12,654 nucleotides of DNA from Cyanobacteria bacterium T3Sed10_344R1 (lineage in GTDB: Bacteria > Cyanobacteriota > Cyanobacteriia > Phormidesmidales > Phormidesmidaceae), in contig PXDR01000520.1 in the NCBI GenBank assembly GCA_003566335.1, positions 1 through 12,654 of the forward strand. The letters run 5' to 3'. Below, piece after piece: positions 6,673 through 12,654 of the stretch. Within the stretch, counting starts at the first letter, position 1. The number at the start of each line of letters is the position of its first letter. The position numbers were made by a program, and so were the translations under genes. Under the pieces are notes generated by a model. That model was not told the origin of the DNA. It was given only the letters and a program-made list of their open reading frames with translations, and ran no database searches.

Positions 6673-8526
6673 TTAAGAACAGCGGTGATCGGCCTGGCGC
6701 TGTCGCTCCACATTGGTGGGTTCGTTCGGTGGCGGGGTGCGCTCTTCCATGAAAAACACGTCAACCTGTTGCAGCGCTGGCCCATCGGTGGCCTGGCCTT
6801 GCCAGCGACGGCAGAGATACTCCACATAGTCGGGGTACAGGGTTCTGCCAATGTCTCGGTTGAGGTTGATGTAATAGGTGCGCCACTGCATGTTGCCGTA
6901 GAGTTGCTGTCGCTCTCTTAACGTCGGTTTCTCGAAATCAATGGGCTGATCTGGCCGGAGCAAATTCACCTCCGTTCCATCTTCGAGGGTGCCGACCACG
7001 ACATGCCATCCGTCGTCCCGAGGCGGATCAGGGGCGAAGATTGACCATCCCCCTTGATTGAGCCGCAGTCGATAAATTAAGCCTTCGGTGCTTTGCAGGG
7101 CACGGCTACGGGTGACCCGGCGCAGACTTCGTAAAGTTGGTGTGTCCTGCTCGACAAACGCCCAGTGATCGGTAATGCCCCGCAGGTTCCACAGGAAGGT
7201 GAGCAGCAGCAGCACTAGGGCAATCGCACTTTGCCAAAGCGGGGTTCTGGCCGTGAATGACCGGAAGGACAGGGGGCGGGTAAAGCGACCAGCAACCCGA
7301 CGGTTATTGGCGATGGCTTCATAAAAGCGTGTGCCTACTGCCATGATTGGCGACCAGCGCAAGATAGGCGCGAGTAAGCCAAAGACTGGAGACAGGCTGA
7401 CCACGTAGGCAATTGCCTCAAACTTGAAGTGGTGCTTCCCCTGCCAATCAACAACAACCCAGGAATTGTGCTGCTCCATGGCCGCCTGGATACTGGGGTC
7501 ACTCTGGGCGGTGTGTAGAGGCGTCTCGGGCAACAGCAGAAAGGTGCGAATCAGGTGCACGACTTTTTTGCAAAACCCGCAGTTGGCGTCGTAGTAAATG
7601 GTTAATCCGGCTTGAGGGCGACCATAGCTGCGTTTGCTCAGGTGTTCCCAAGTCGAGCTGGGGATGAAGACTAGCCAAGTGACGATGCTGAGGGCCGGGA
7701 AGATGCCCAGATTGAGGGTGAACCCGAAGCCCAGGTGCAGCAAGATAAAGGTGACGACAGTGACGATCCGAAAGGTTGCAGTGCGCCAGGGCATGAACAG
7801 AAATAGGGGGCCAATCCATTCCAGCACCAAGGTGGCTGCGGTCATGACCATCAGCAACCCCGGAAAGTTGAGCAGCCAGGCTCCTAAGGGCGTGACGTAC
7901 TGATCAAAGCTGAGAGAGTAGTAAACCGCAGTAGCGTCTGGCCACCAGATGTCGCTGGTGGTCTTGAAGACGGCTGAGAAGATATAGATAAAACATTGCT
8001 GAACGGTGAAGGCAATGACGGCCCCAGAAAAAATCCGCTGGGGTAGGTCACGACCTCGGGGATTCATGGCTCGATCAACCGAATAGGCTGCGCCCAAGGG
8101 CAGAAACATGGCCCAAAACATGACTGCTCGCAGCACTGAGTCTGCCGCGAACAGCAGGGCGGGGTTGCGGTGGTGCAGGGAGACGACCAAAGCCCAAGAG
8201 GCGATGGTGGCTAGGCGGGTGTGATACCCCACCAACATGGCTAAGGCAAATAGGGCAGCTGCGCCAAACAGCAGTCCCTGCACCCAGACGGCCCCACTGA
8301 CCAAGTGAATTGACCAATAGCTGGGGTTAAGCAAGCCGTCAACTAAGGTAGCCCGAGGTACGACTCCTTGGTCACTGTAATGGGCGACTAAGTCTGGGGC
8401 TCGCCAGACGAGATCAGTCAGAATGACCATGGCTAGGCCCATGCGCAGTAGCGCCAGGGATCGCACATCCAACCCGTAGCGCTGTCCAATCGACCTGCGC
8501 CACTGCTGTTTTGCCCCGCCCGTCAT
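6673..8526 (-). CDS. HTTM membrane protein fused to a DCC thiol-disulfide domain
   Basis: The 617-residue protein has three parts. Residues 18-290 form an HTTM domain (PF05090, membrane homologues of vitamin K-dependent gamma-carboxylase), with LRMGLAMVILTDL (27-39), HYSDQGVVPR (49-58) and several helices. Residues 308-415 form a DCC domain (PF04134/DUF393) with YYDANCGFCKKVV (311-323), giving a CGFC redox pair at 316-319. A last helix (433-447) leads to a C-terminal region with WSIFAPDPP (494-502), also typical of HTTM proteins. So the thioredoxin-like domain sits between membrane bundle and tail. Its chemistry is unknown; thiol-disulfide exchange or an oxidative step coupled to a membrane substrate is possible. 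ATG at 8524-8526 has GAGGA (8535-8539 on the plus strand) eight bases upstream. It is 56 bp after the SGNH gene and 59 bp before the pyruvyl transferase gene, so probably co-transcribed. Confidence 0.85.
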   Translation of the reverse strand: MTGGAKQQWRRSIGQRYGLDVRSLALLRMGLAMVILTDLVWRAPDLVAHYSDQGVVPRATLVDGLLNPSYWSIHLVSGAVWVQGLLFGAAALFALAMLVGYHTRLATIASWALVVSLHHRNPALLFAADSVLRAVMFWAMFLPLGAAYSVDRAMNPRGRDLPQRIFSGAVIAFTVQQCFIYIFSAVFKTTSDIWWPDATAVYYSLSFDQYVTPLGAWLLNFPGLLMVMTAATLVLEWIGPLFLFMPWRTATFRIVTVVTFILLHLGFGFTLNLGIFPALSIVTWLVFIPSSTWEHLSKRSYGRPQAGLTIYYDANCGFCKKVVHLIRTFLLLPETPLHTAQSDPSIQAAMEQHNSWVVVDWQGKHHFKFEAIAYVVSLSPVFGLLAPILRWSPIMAVGTRFYEAIANNRRVAGRFTRPLSFRSFTARTPLWQSAIALVLLLLTFLWNLRGITDHWAFVEQDTPTLRSLRRVTRSRALQSTEGLIYRLRLNQGGWSIFAPDPPRDDGWHVVVGTLEDGTEVNLLRPDQPIDFEKPTLRERQQLYGNMQWRTYYINLNRDIGRTLYPDYVEYLCRRWQGQATDGPALQQVDVFFMEERTPPPNEPTNVERQRQADHRCS

Positions 8527-8582
8527 GGGTGTTTTCCTCGCGTCATTTGCTGCGCTCCGGTGTCCAAGGTGTATCGAATGGG

Positions 8583-9527
8583 TTACTGAGTCGCTTCGCT
8601 AGCGGTGGGTTGAAAAGCCGGCACTGAGGCTTGAAGCTCTTCAACTAACTGTTGCGATCGCAGCACTCGGGCCGAAATTTTCAGGTGATAGTGGGTATCC
8701 GCGAATAAATCTGAATCCGTCTGGATATTTAGAGTTTCAGGATCGTAAAGAGTGACGGCAATCTCTGAGAGGGCATTTGCCGTTGCCTGGACATTATTGA
8801 TGGTTTCTTCTTCTGTAGATCCATAAAGCCAGGGTAAGGAGAGAACCAGCGTGCCGCCCCGCGCCTCGACCTCATCTGCGAACTGCTGCAGCCGCTCCAC
8901 GGCATAATCGCTGACCTGGGATCTAATCCGCATTTTCCACCAATCTGCCTGGCGCGGGATTTCGATGGTGGCATCTCCCCGTTGGGTTAACGGATCACCG
9001 TAGTAATCAAACCGACCTTCTCTGACCACGTCTTGCCCAGTTCTGACTAATGCCTGCAGAGAGGGCACCCCCAACTGCAAAAAGTTATGGGCTAAGTCGT
9101 GGGCTGGCACGCCCCCCAAACCGGGGCGACCAATCATCATGCCAAAGGAGGCGGACAGGTCGTCTAAGCCATCATCCGTCAGTAATAGTGGATATTCTGG
9201 AATCAGCAGCATGGTGTCTCCAGGGTTTACCTGATCCAGCACACTGGGCAGCAGGACGTTTAGGCCGATGCCGCCATTGGTGCCGAAGTTGATCACCGGT
9301 ACCCCAAGTTCCGCTTCCATCACTTCAGAGTTGATGGTGTAGTGGGCTCCAGATCCGCCAGCGATAATGATCTTGGGCTGATCAATCTCTGCGGCTAGGG
9401 CAACCTTGCGGCCATACATCTCCCGTAGCCAGCTAGGATAACCGCCAATAAAGACGTTATAAACAAAGCCGGCAGACCAAATGCCAGCGGCTACCAGCAC
9501 CCAAGTTAATAAGCGTTTGTTTTTCAT
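8583..9527 (-). CDS. Membrane-anchored SGNH-hydrolase-like protein (DltD/AlgJ-like role)
   Basis: From ATG at 9525-9527 the product is 314 residues, with an N-terminal signal anchor (about 6-27) preceded by MKNKR. This start has GAGG (9535-9538, plus strand) seven bases upstream and puts the signal anchor at the N-terminus; a longer frame from 9632 adds 35 basic, soluble residues and was not chosen. An SGNH-like pattern is visible: IIIAGGSGAHYTIN (53-66, candidate nucleophile Ser59), VINFGTNGGIGLN (78-90) and a C-terminal FADTHYHL (275-282, candidate Asp277 and His281). The fold assignment is moderate and activity is unproven. Such proteins (DltD, AlgX/AlgJ, PatB-like) work in the periplasm with an MBOAT protein to pass acyl groups to a glycan or polymer, and the gene directly follows the MBOAT gene here. 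The stop is 56 bp before the HTTM-DCC gene. Confidence 0.75.
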   Translation of the reverse strand: MKNKRLLTWVLVAAGIWSAGFVYNVFIGGYPSWLREMYGRKVALAAEIDQPKIIIAGGSGAHYTINSEVMEAELGVPVINFGTNGGIGLNVLLPSVLDQVNPGDTMLLIPEYPLLLTDDGLDDLSASFGMMIGRPGLGGVPAHDLAHNFLQLGVPSLQALVRTGQDVVREGRFDYYGDPLTQRGDATIEIPRQADWWKMRIRSQVSDYAVERLQQFADEVEARGGTLVLSLPWLYGSTEEETINNVQATANALSEIAVTLYDPETLNIQTDSDLFADTHYHLKISARVLRSQQLVEELQASVPAFQPTASEATQ

Positions 9528-9534
9528 CTTTCTG

Positions 9535-9538
9535 CCTC
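9535..9538 (-). promoter_or_regulatory. Ribosome binding site that fixes the SGNH gene start
   Basis: On the minus strand GAGG lies seven bases before ATG 9527. It supports this internal start over the ATG at 9632, whose nearest GAGG is about 17 bases away. Confidence 0.6.
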
Positions 9539-9645
9539 GGTGCGCAATGAATCCTAAATCAGTTCTTAAATCAGCCTGTCCCCAACGCTTGTGTCGCTGC
9601 AGGTGCCTAACCAAGACCCTCAAGCTAAACATCTAGATCAAGAAG

Positions 9646-9683
9646 TCAACCTCTAGAAGTCAAATCAACCTTTAGAAGTCAAA
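9646..9683. repeat. 19-bp tandem duplication across the MBOAT stop codon
   Basis: TCAACCTCTAGAAGTCAAA (9646-9664) and TCAACCTTTAGAAGTCAAA (9665-9683) are adjacent 19-bp copies differing at one base. A further AGAAGTCAA at 9641-9649 overlaps the left end. The right copy contains the last codons and TAA stop of the MBOAT gene (9672-9674). The left copy has TAG at the matching position, so the duplication looks like local slippage after the stop. Confidence 0.8.
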
Positions 9684-11129
9684 GTAGATGAACTCTGAGG
9701 GGGCGTTGGCGGCAAATAGAATGGTCATGCCCAGCAGCGCCCGAGAGACCCAGGGATGTAAAAACAATTCATACTCTGGTCGCTCCTGTCGCACGGCCCA
9801 ATATTCCATGAGCAAAAAGGTAATGGCTAAGCCTAAAGACAGCAACAGCACGATGCCGCCCCCGCCCTCAAACCGAGCTATCAGCTCCCCAAAGTTGCTG
9901 GGGGAATAAGCCCAAGGCGTGATTAGGGTTTTGATCTTAGCCACCAGTCGCCCAGAATTGGTCTCCATAAAGAAGAGGCAGCCCAGGACGACTGCGCTAA
10001 AAGTCATGGCCCAGGACACGATTTGGGGCCGGGCGACATAGCGTCCCACAAATCGGTTAAAGGGCCGACCGGCGTAGCGCAGCAGCAACAGCAGGGCACC
10101 GTGGTAAGCCCCCCAGATAATGAAGTTCCAGGCGGCACCATGCCAAAAGCCAGAGAGGGTAAAAGTGACGAAAAGAAAGGCCGGGGCGAGGGACTTGCGA
10201 GACCCCATCAACGGCAGAAACACATAGTCTCTAAACCAAGTGCTGAGGGAAACGTGCCAGCGTCGCCAAAATTCGTTGATGCTCTGGGACGTATAGGGAG
10301 CCAGAAAGTTGACTGTTAGCTTCACCCCGAGGACACGGGCAATGCCTAGGGCCATAAAGCTATAACCGGCAAAATCAAAATAGATGCGCAAGGTAAATAG
10401 AAAGGCTGAAAACCAGACCAGCCAGGCGTTAGCGACCTGATCCATCTGGATATAGGGGGCAATATTGTCGGCTAAGACAAATTTCATAAATAGGCCGAGG
10501 GAAAGCCAGCGCAGCCCCCAGTCCCAGTTCTCGGCGGTAAATTTGAAGCGGAAGCTAGAAATTTGAGGCAACAGGGCTGAGCGCCGCTCAATTGGCCCGG
10601 CCACAATTTGGGGAAAGAATGAGACGAAATTAACGTAGTCCAGCAGGCCAATGGGCTTTTTGCGGCGGGCTTTGAGGGAGTCCACCACAAAGGCCACCAT
10701 TTGGAAGGTGTAAAACGACACCCCTGGGGGAATTTGGTTGAAGACGGGCAGGGGGAAGCCTGCTTCCCAGTTTTCCGGCACAGTTGTGCCTAAGCCAATC
10801 ACCCCTTCAACGAAAAAGGTGAGGTATTTGAAGTAGGCCAGGACGCCGACGTCAAAGATAATGATGGCTGCTGCAATCAGTCTGGCTTGTTTCCCCTCTT
10901 TGGTCAGCATCCACTTCACCATGAAGTAGTTGAAGAGGATTTCGACGCCAAAGACGATAAAGCTGGCGCGGCTGGCATTGAGAAACAAGATCAGCGACAT
11001 GGCGGCTAGGCCCACCGCGTCGAAGGCTGGTCGCCAGAGGTTAAAGGATTTTGCGACCATCCGAACCGTGAAAAACGGAACGCAGAACAGTAGCAAAACC
11101 CACCAAAAGGAAAATTCGGAAAAATTCAA
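9672..11129 (-). CDS. MBOAT family O-acyltransferase (DltB/AlgI-like)
   Basis: The 485-residue polytopic protein has about 10-12 hydrophobic segments and MBOAT (PF03062) hallmarks: PPGVSFYTFQ (134-143), FFPQIVAGPIERR (171-183), INEFWRRWHVSLSTWFRDY (284-302) and SGFWHGAAWNFIIWGAYHG (326-344). The last contains the expected catalytic His330 and a second conserved His343. MBOAT proteins of this branch (DltB, AlgI, PatA) take an acyl group from a cytoplasmic donor such as an acyl carrier protein and deliver it across the membrane to a surface polymer. The start is TTG (11127-11129), supported by AAGGAG eight bases upstream; the next ATG lies inside the first helix. It is 61 bp after the carrier protein gene and 144 bp before the SGNH gene, the same functional trio as dltC, dltB and dltD. 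The acceptor is unknown; a glycan is likely given the pyruvyl transferase downstream. Confidence 0.93.
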   Translation of the reverse strand: MNFSEFSFWWVLLLFCVPFFTVRMVAKSFNLWRPAFDAVGLAAMSLILFLNASRASFIVFGVEILFNYFMVKWMLTKEGKQARLIAAAIIIFDVGVLAYFKYLTFFVEGVIGLGTTVPENWEAGFPLPVFNQIPPGVSFYTFQMVAFVVDSLKARRKKPIGLLDYVNFVSFFPQIVAGPIERRSALLPQISSFRFKFTAENWDWGLRWLSLGLFMKFVLADNIAPYIQMDQVANAWLVWFSAFLFTLRIYFDFAGYSFMALGIARVLGVKLTVNFLAPYTSQSINEFWRRWHVSLSTWFRDYVFLPLMGSRKSLAPAFLFVTFTLSGFWHGAAWNFIIWGAYHGALLLLLRYAGRPFNRFVGRYVARPQIVSWAMTFSAVVLGCLFFMETNSGRLVAKIKTLITPWAYSPSNFGELIARFEGGGGIVLLLSLGLAITFLLMEYWAVRQERPEYELFLHPWVSRALLGMTILFAANAPSEFIYFDF

Positions 11130-11137
11130 GGCCGCGT

Positions 11138-11143
11138 CTCCTT
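11138..11143 (-). promoter_or_regulatory. Strong ribosome binding site for the TTG start of the MBOAT gene
   Basis: AAGGAG on the minus strand, eight bases before TTG 11129. It justifies the non-ATG start and is the clearest Shine-Dalgarno in the window. Confidence 0.75.
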
Positions 11144-11149
11144 CTGAAT

Positions 11150-11166
11150 GGGGGCATTTTGCCCCC
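11150..11166. repeat. GC-rich hairpin between carrier-protein and MBOAT genes
   Basis: GGGGGCA (11150-11156), TTT, TGCCCCC (11160-11166) form a perfect 7-bp stem with a 3-nt loop. On the transcript it sits six bases before the MBOAT Shine-Dalgarno sequence and 24 bases after the carrier-protein stop. There is no T-run after it on the minus strand, so termination is unlikely. A role in mRNA processing or in setting the carrier-to-MBOAT expression ratio is possible. Confidence 0.5.
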
Positions 11167-11190
11167 TGGTGCAGCTAGGGGCTGAGGGGA

Positions 11191-11490
11191 TTAGAGGTCG
11201 CTAGCGTCGACAGTTACTTCAAATTCATCGACGAGGTAGGTCGCTGCTTTGGAGATGGTGGGGTAGTCCCACAGCAGGGTGGCCGGTAGTTCTAGGTCTA
11301 GCCAATCCTCTAGGTCGCCGACCAGGGTGACGGCGTCGATGGAGTCCAGACCATAACGGGTGAGGGGCTGGGTCACATCGATCGTGGCTGGATCTAGAGA
11401 CAGGACATCGGCCAGCTGTTGCACGAGCCAGACTTGAATCGCTTCAACCGGAGAAGTGGCGGTCTGAGATTGGGTTGCAGTGGGGTTCAT
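11191..11490 (-). CDS. Acyl carrier protein, PKS type
   Basis: From ATG at 11488-11490 the product is 99 residues with one carrier domain (about 15-90). The phosphopantetheine site is YGLDSIDAVTL (46-56), with Ser50 as the attachment residue. The following GDLEDWLDLELPATLLWDYPTI pattern is that of PKS/fatty-acyl-AMP-ligase-associated carriers rather than the housekeeping fatty-acid AcpP (DSLD). A longer open frame from 11688 overlaps the neighbouring gene and adds residues unlike a carrier protein, so the ATG that begins a normal 14-residue lead-in was used. AGGA lies only three bases before it, so the ribosome binding site is imperfect. The gene lies between the dehydrogenase (97 bp upstream) and the MBOAT gene (61 bp downstream). 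The inferred role is to hold the acyl group while it is oxidised and then offered to the MBOAT protein, as DltC serves DltB. Confidence 0.92.
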   Translation of the reverse strand: MNPTATQSQTATSPVEAIQVWLVQQLADVLSLDPATIDVTQPLTRYGLDSIDAVTLVGDLEDWLDLELPATLLWDYPTISKAATYLVDEFEVTVDASDL

Positions 11491-11587
11491 AAGTCCTAGG
11501 TGGTGTCTAGTAGGTTGAATCAACGTGAGCAAAAATCGTTGCGTTCGGGCGTCGCGTTCGGGAAACTTGGGCCGGGGCTGCTGCCTG
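11491..11587. repeat. 97-bp spacer with short direct repeat GCGTTCGGG
   Basis: The spacer between the dehydrogenase stop and the carrier-protein start contains GCGTTCGGG twice (11541-11549 and 11554-11562), 13 bp apart. No terminator or promoter is evident, which fits continued transcription. Confidence 0.4.
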
Positions 11588-12654
11588 CTAGGTCTGCAGT
11601 TGCAGGGTAGGGGCCGCAGGATCGGCGGTAACAGATGCGATCGCAGCTTCTCCCGCAGCTTTCCCTGTTGCCAACTGGAAGGGCACAATCGAGAACATTT
11701 TGTCTTCTCGATGCAGCTTTAACAGTTCTACGGCAACAGTTTCGTAGTATTCCACTGGGATCGCTGGGCGCTGGGGCACCAGTTGGGCCAACAGCCGCTC
11801 GATACAAAGCACGAGCCACTGCCCCTGGGCGAAGAAGTCGCCGAGCCGCTCGCGGTTGTGCACCCACATGTGCAGACAGGCGGTGGCGGCATGGAGGCGG
11901 CAGTAGTGCTTAGCCTGCTCGAAGGACTCGAAGGACTGGTCGTGGCCGTGTTCAAAGGCGCTGTTGGCAATATCAGCATCCTGGTCGTTGAGTACCTTCA
12001 GCAGCAGTGTTCCCTGTTCCTGAAGGAGAGCCAACAGATCTTGGTCAACTGTGGCCTCACCCTTCAGGGCTTCAAGCTGCTCTAGGGCAGGCTCTAGGCC
12101 GTGGAGAACGTCGTCAGCTCCCCGGCTAATCAGCTCTAGCTTCTGGGGCGCGAAGGGGGGTAGGTCGGTGCTGAGGTCAAAGCTATTGCGCAGACGATCT
12201 TGGAGGGGAACCAGATCTTTTTCTTTCCGCCGCCCCCGTGCCTTGGCTAACTGCCGCCGTTGCAGGATCAGGGAGTGCAAGTTGACCACAGAGCTGCCGT
12301 CAAACACGCTGATGATGGAGCTGTCCCGCAGCATCTTTTGGAAGACGCCGTGGTCGTGCTCATCCCGCATGTAGAACCGAGCTCCCAGCACCACAGAAAT
12401 GTCCTGCTGCATTTTTTCCAGGGTGACTGGGACAAAGTACTTGTCCACTGCCGACCAAACGCTGAACTGGCGGGGCACCACGTGGAAGCCGCGAGCGGCG
12501 GCGATGTTGACGCAGTCACAGGTGAGGATGTCTAGGAAGCCGTTGACCAGAGTGCGGCGGGGATGGGGCATGTCCCACACGGTTTTGCCGTAGACCTGAC
12601 GGTTGAGGGCAAAGTTGAGGGTAGTGCGCAAACAGGTGTCGGCGGAACCCTGGG
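11588..12654 (-). CDS. Acyl-CoA-dehydrogenase-like flavoprotein, C-terminal part (5' truncated)
   Basis: About 355 residues are visible and the frame is open to the right window edge (QGSADTCLRTTLNFALNRQVYG), so a TTG at 12631 is internal and the gene starts outside. Acyl-CoA dehydrogenase C-terminal signatures are present: RTTLNFALNRQVYGKTVWDMP (helical bundle, flavin-binding Arg/Gln region) and DSSIISVFDGSSVVNLHSLI, the equivalent of the family's 'EGTS' segment. Here the Glu that is the catalytic base in medium-chain enzymes is Asp (codon 12299-12301). A helical extension of about 200 residues follows, longer than in simple family members, ending in an Ala/Thr-rich tail. It precedes the carrier-protein gene by 97 bp. 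Related dehydrogenases in natural-product pathways oxidise acyl or prolyl groups on carrier proteins, and that is the inferred role here; ordinary beta-oxidation is less likely in this setting. Confidence 0.85.
   Translation of the reverse strand, partial: QGSADTCLRTTLNFALNRQVYGKTVWDMPHPRRTLVNGFLDILTCDCVNIAAARGFHVVPRQFSVWSAVDKYFVPVTLEKMQQDISVVLGARFYMRDEHDHGVFQKMLRDSSIISVFDGSSVVNLHSLILQRRQLAKARGRRKEKDLVPLQDRLRNSFDLSTDLPPFAPQKLELISRGADDVLHGLEPALEQLEALKGEATVDQDLLALLQEQGTLLLKVLNDQDADIANSAFEHGHDQSFESFEQAKHYCRLHAATACLHMWVHNRERLGDFFAQGQWLVLCIERLLAQLVPQRPAIPVEYYETVAVELLKLHREDKMFSIVPFQLATGKAAGEAAIASVTADPAAPTLQLQT

Noticed and set aside
7499..8317. Several 80-106-aa open frames on both strands inside the HTTM-DCC gene
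   Set aside because: GC-rich coding DNA gives long shadow frames; none has a family signature, while the main frame has clear domains.
9528..9632. 35-residue N-terminal extension of the SGNH-like gene from the ATG at 9632
   Set aside because: It would bury the signal anchor, has no well-placed ribosome binding site and reads as basic filler; ATG 9527 has GAGG seven bases upstream.
11541..11562. Direct repeat GCGTTCGGG as an iteron-like or regulatory array
   Set aside because: Only two 9-bp copies in a short spacer; consistent with chance or slippage.
11491..11688. 66-residue N-terminal extension of the acyl carrier protein
   Set aside because: It overlaps the end of the dehydrogenase gene by 101 bp and reads as its frame-shifted shadow; the carrier domain is complete from ATG 11490.

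Overview
The window looks like chromosomal DNA of a cyanobacterium. The palindrome GCGATCGC (HIP1, the octamer over-represented in many cyanobacterial genomes) occurs eight times, starting at 727, 928, 2347, 4004, 5090, 5217, 8654 and 11637; about 0.2 copies would be expected by chance in this length. A small zinc-ribbon protein of a type I recall from cyanobacteria also fits. I cannot name the genus; a Leptolyngbya-like lineage is only a guess.

Region 1 (1-1803, plus strand): the 3' half of uvrC (nucleotide excision repair), then 649 bp of AT-rich non-coding DNA with several inverted repeats, including two overlapping and mutually exclusive hairpins and a promoter-like pair whose -35 lies inside a 12-bp palindrome. 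The next gene encodes the 76-aa zinc-ribbon protein.

Region 2 (1871-5605): three genes that resemble a dispersed GtrA/GtrB/GtrC-type envelope glycosylation module. They are a GtrA-family small membrane protein (+), a GtrB/DPM1-like polyprenyl-phosphate glycosyltransferase (-), and a large multi-pass membrane protein resembling a GT-C glycosyltransferase (+). By analogy, GtrB charges a lipid carrier with a sugar on the cytoplasmic face, GtrA helps move it across the membrane, and the GT-C enzyme transfers the sugar on the outer face. The genes are convergent or divergent, not one operon. The 438-bp gap between the last two has a terminator-like hairpin with no visible gene before it.

Region 3 (5633-12654, minus strand): six consecutive genes read from right to left, probably one operon whose promoter lies beyond the right edge. 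The order is an acyl-CoA-dehydrogenase-like flavoprotein (5' end cut off), a PKS-type acyl carrier protein, an MBOAT O-acyltransferase, a membrane-anchored SGNH-hydrolase-like protein, an HTTM membrane protein carrying a DCC thiol-disulfide domain, and a polysaccharide pyruvyl transferase family protein. Carrier protein plus MBOAT plus SGNH-like protein is the logic of dltC/dltB/dltD and of alginate acetylation. The dehydrogenase suggests that the acyl group is oxidised while on the carrier before export, and the pyruvyl transferase points to an extracellular polysaccharide as acceptor. The substrate is unknown. An acyl-activating enzyme, for example a fatty-acyl-AMP ligase, would be expected just beyond the right edge.

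By eye, genes in region 3 from 6673 rightwards are clearly more GC-rich than those at 1918-6613, so the two halves may have different histories. I saw no tRNA, rRNA, CRISPR array or insertion sequence.
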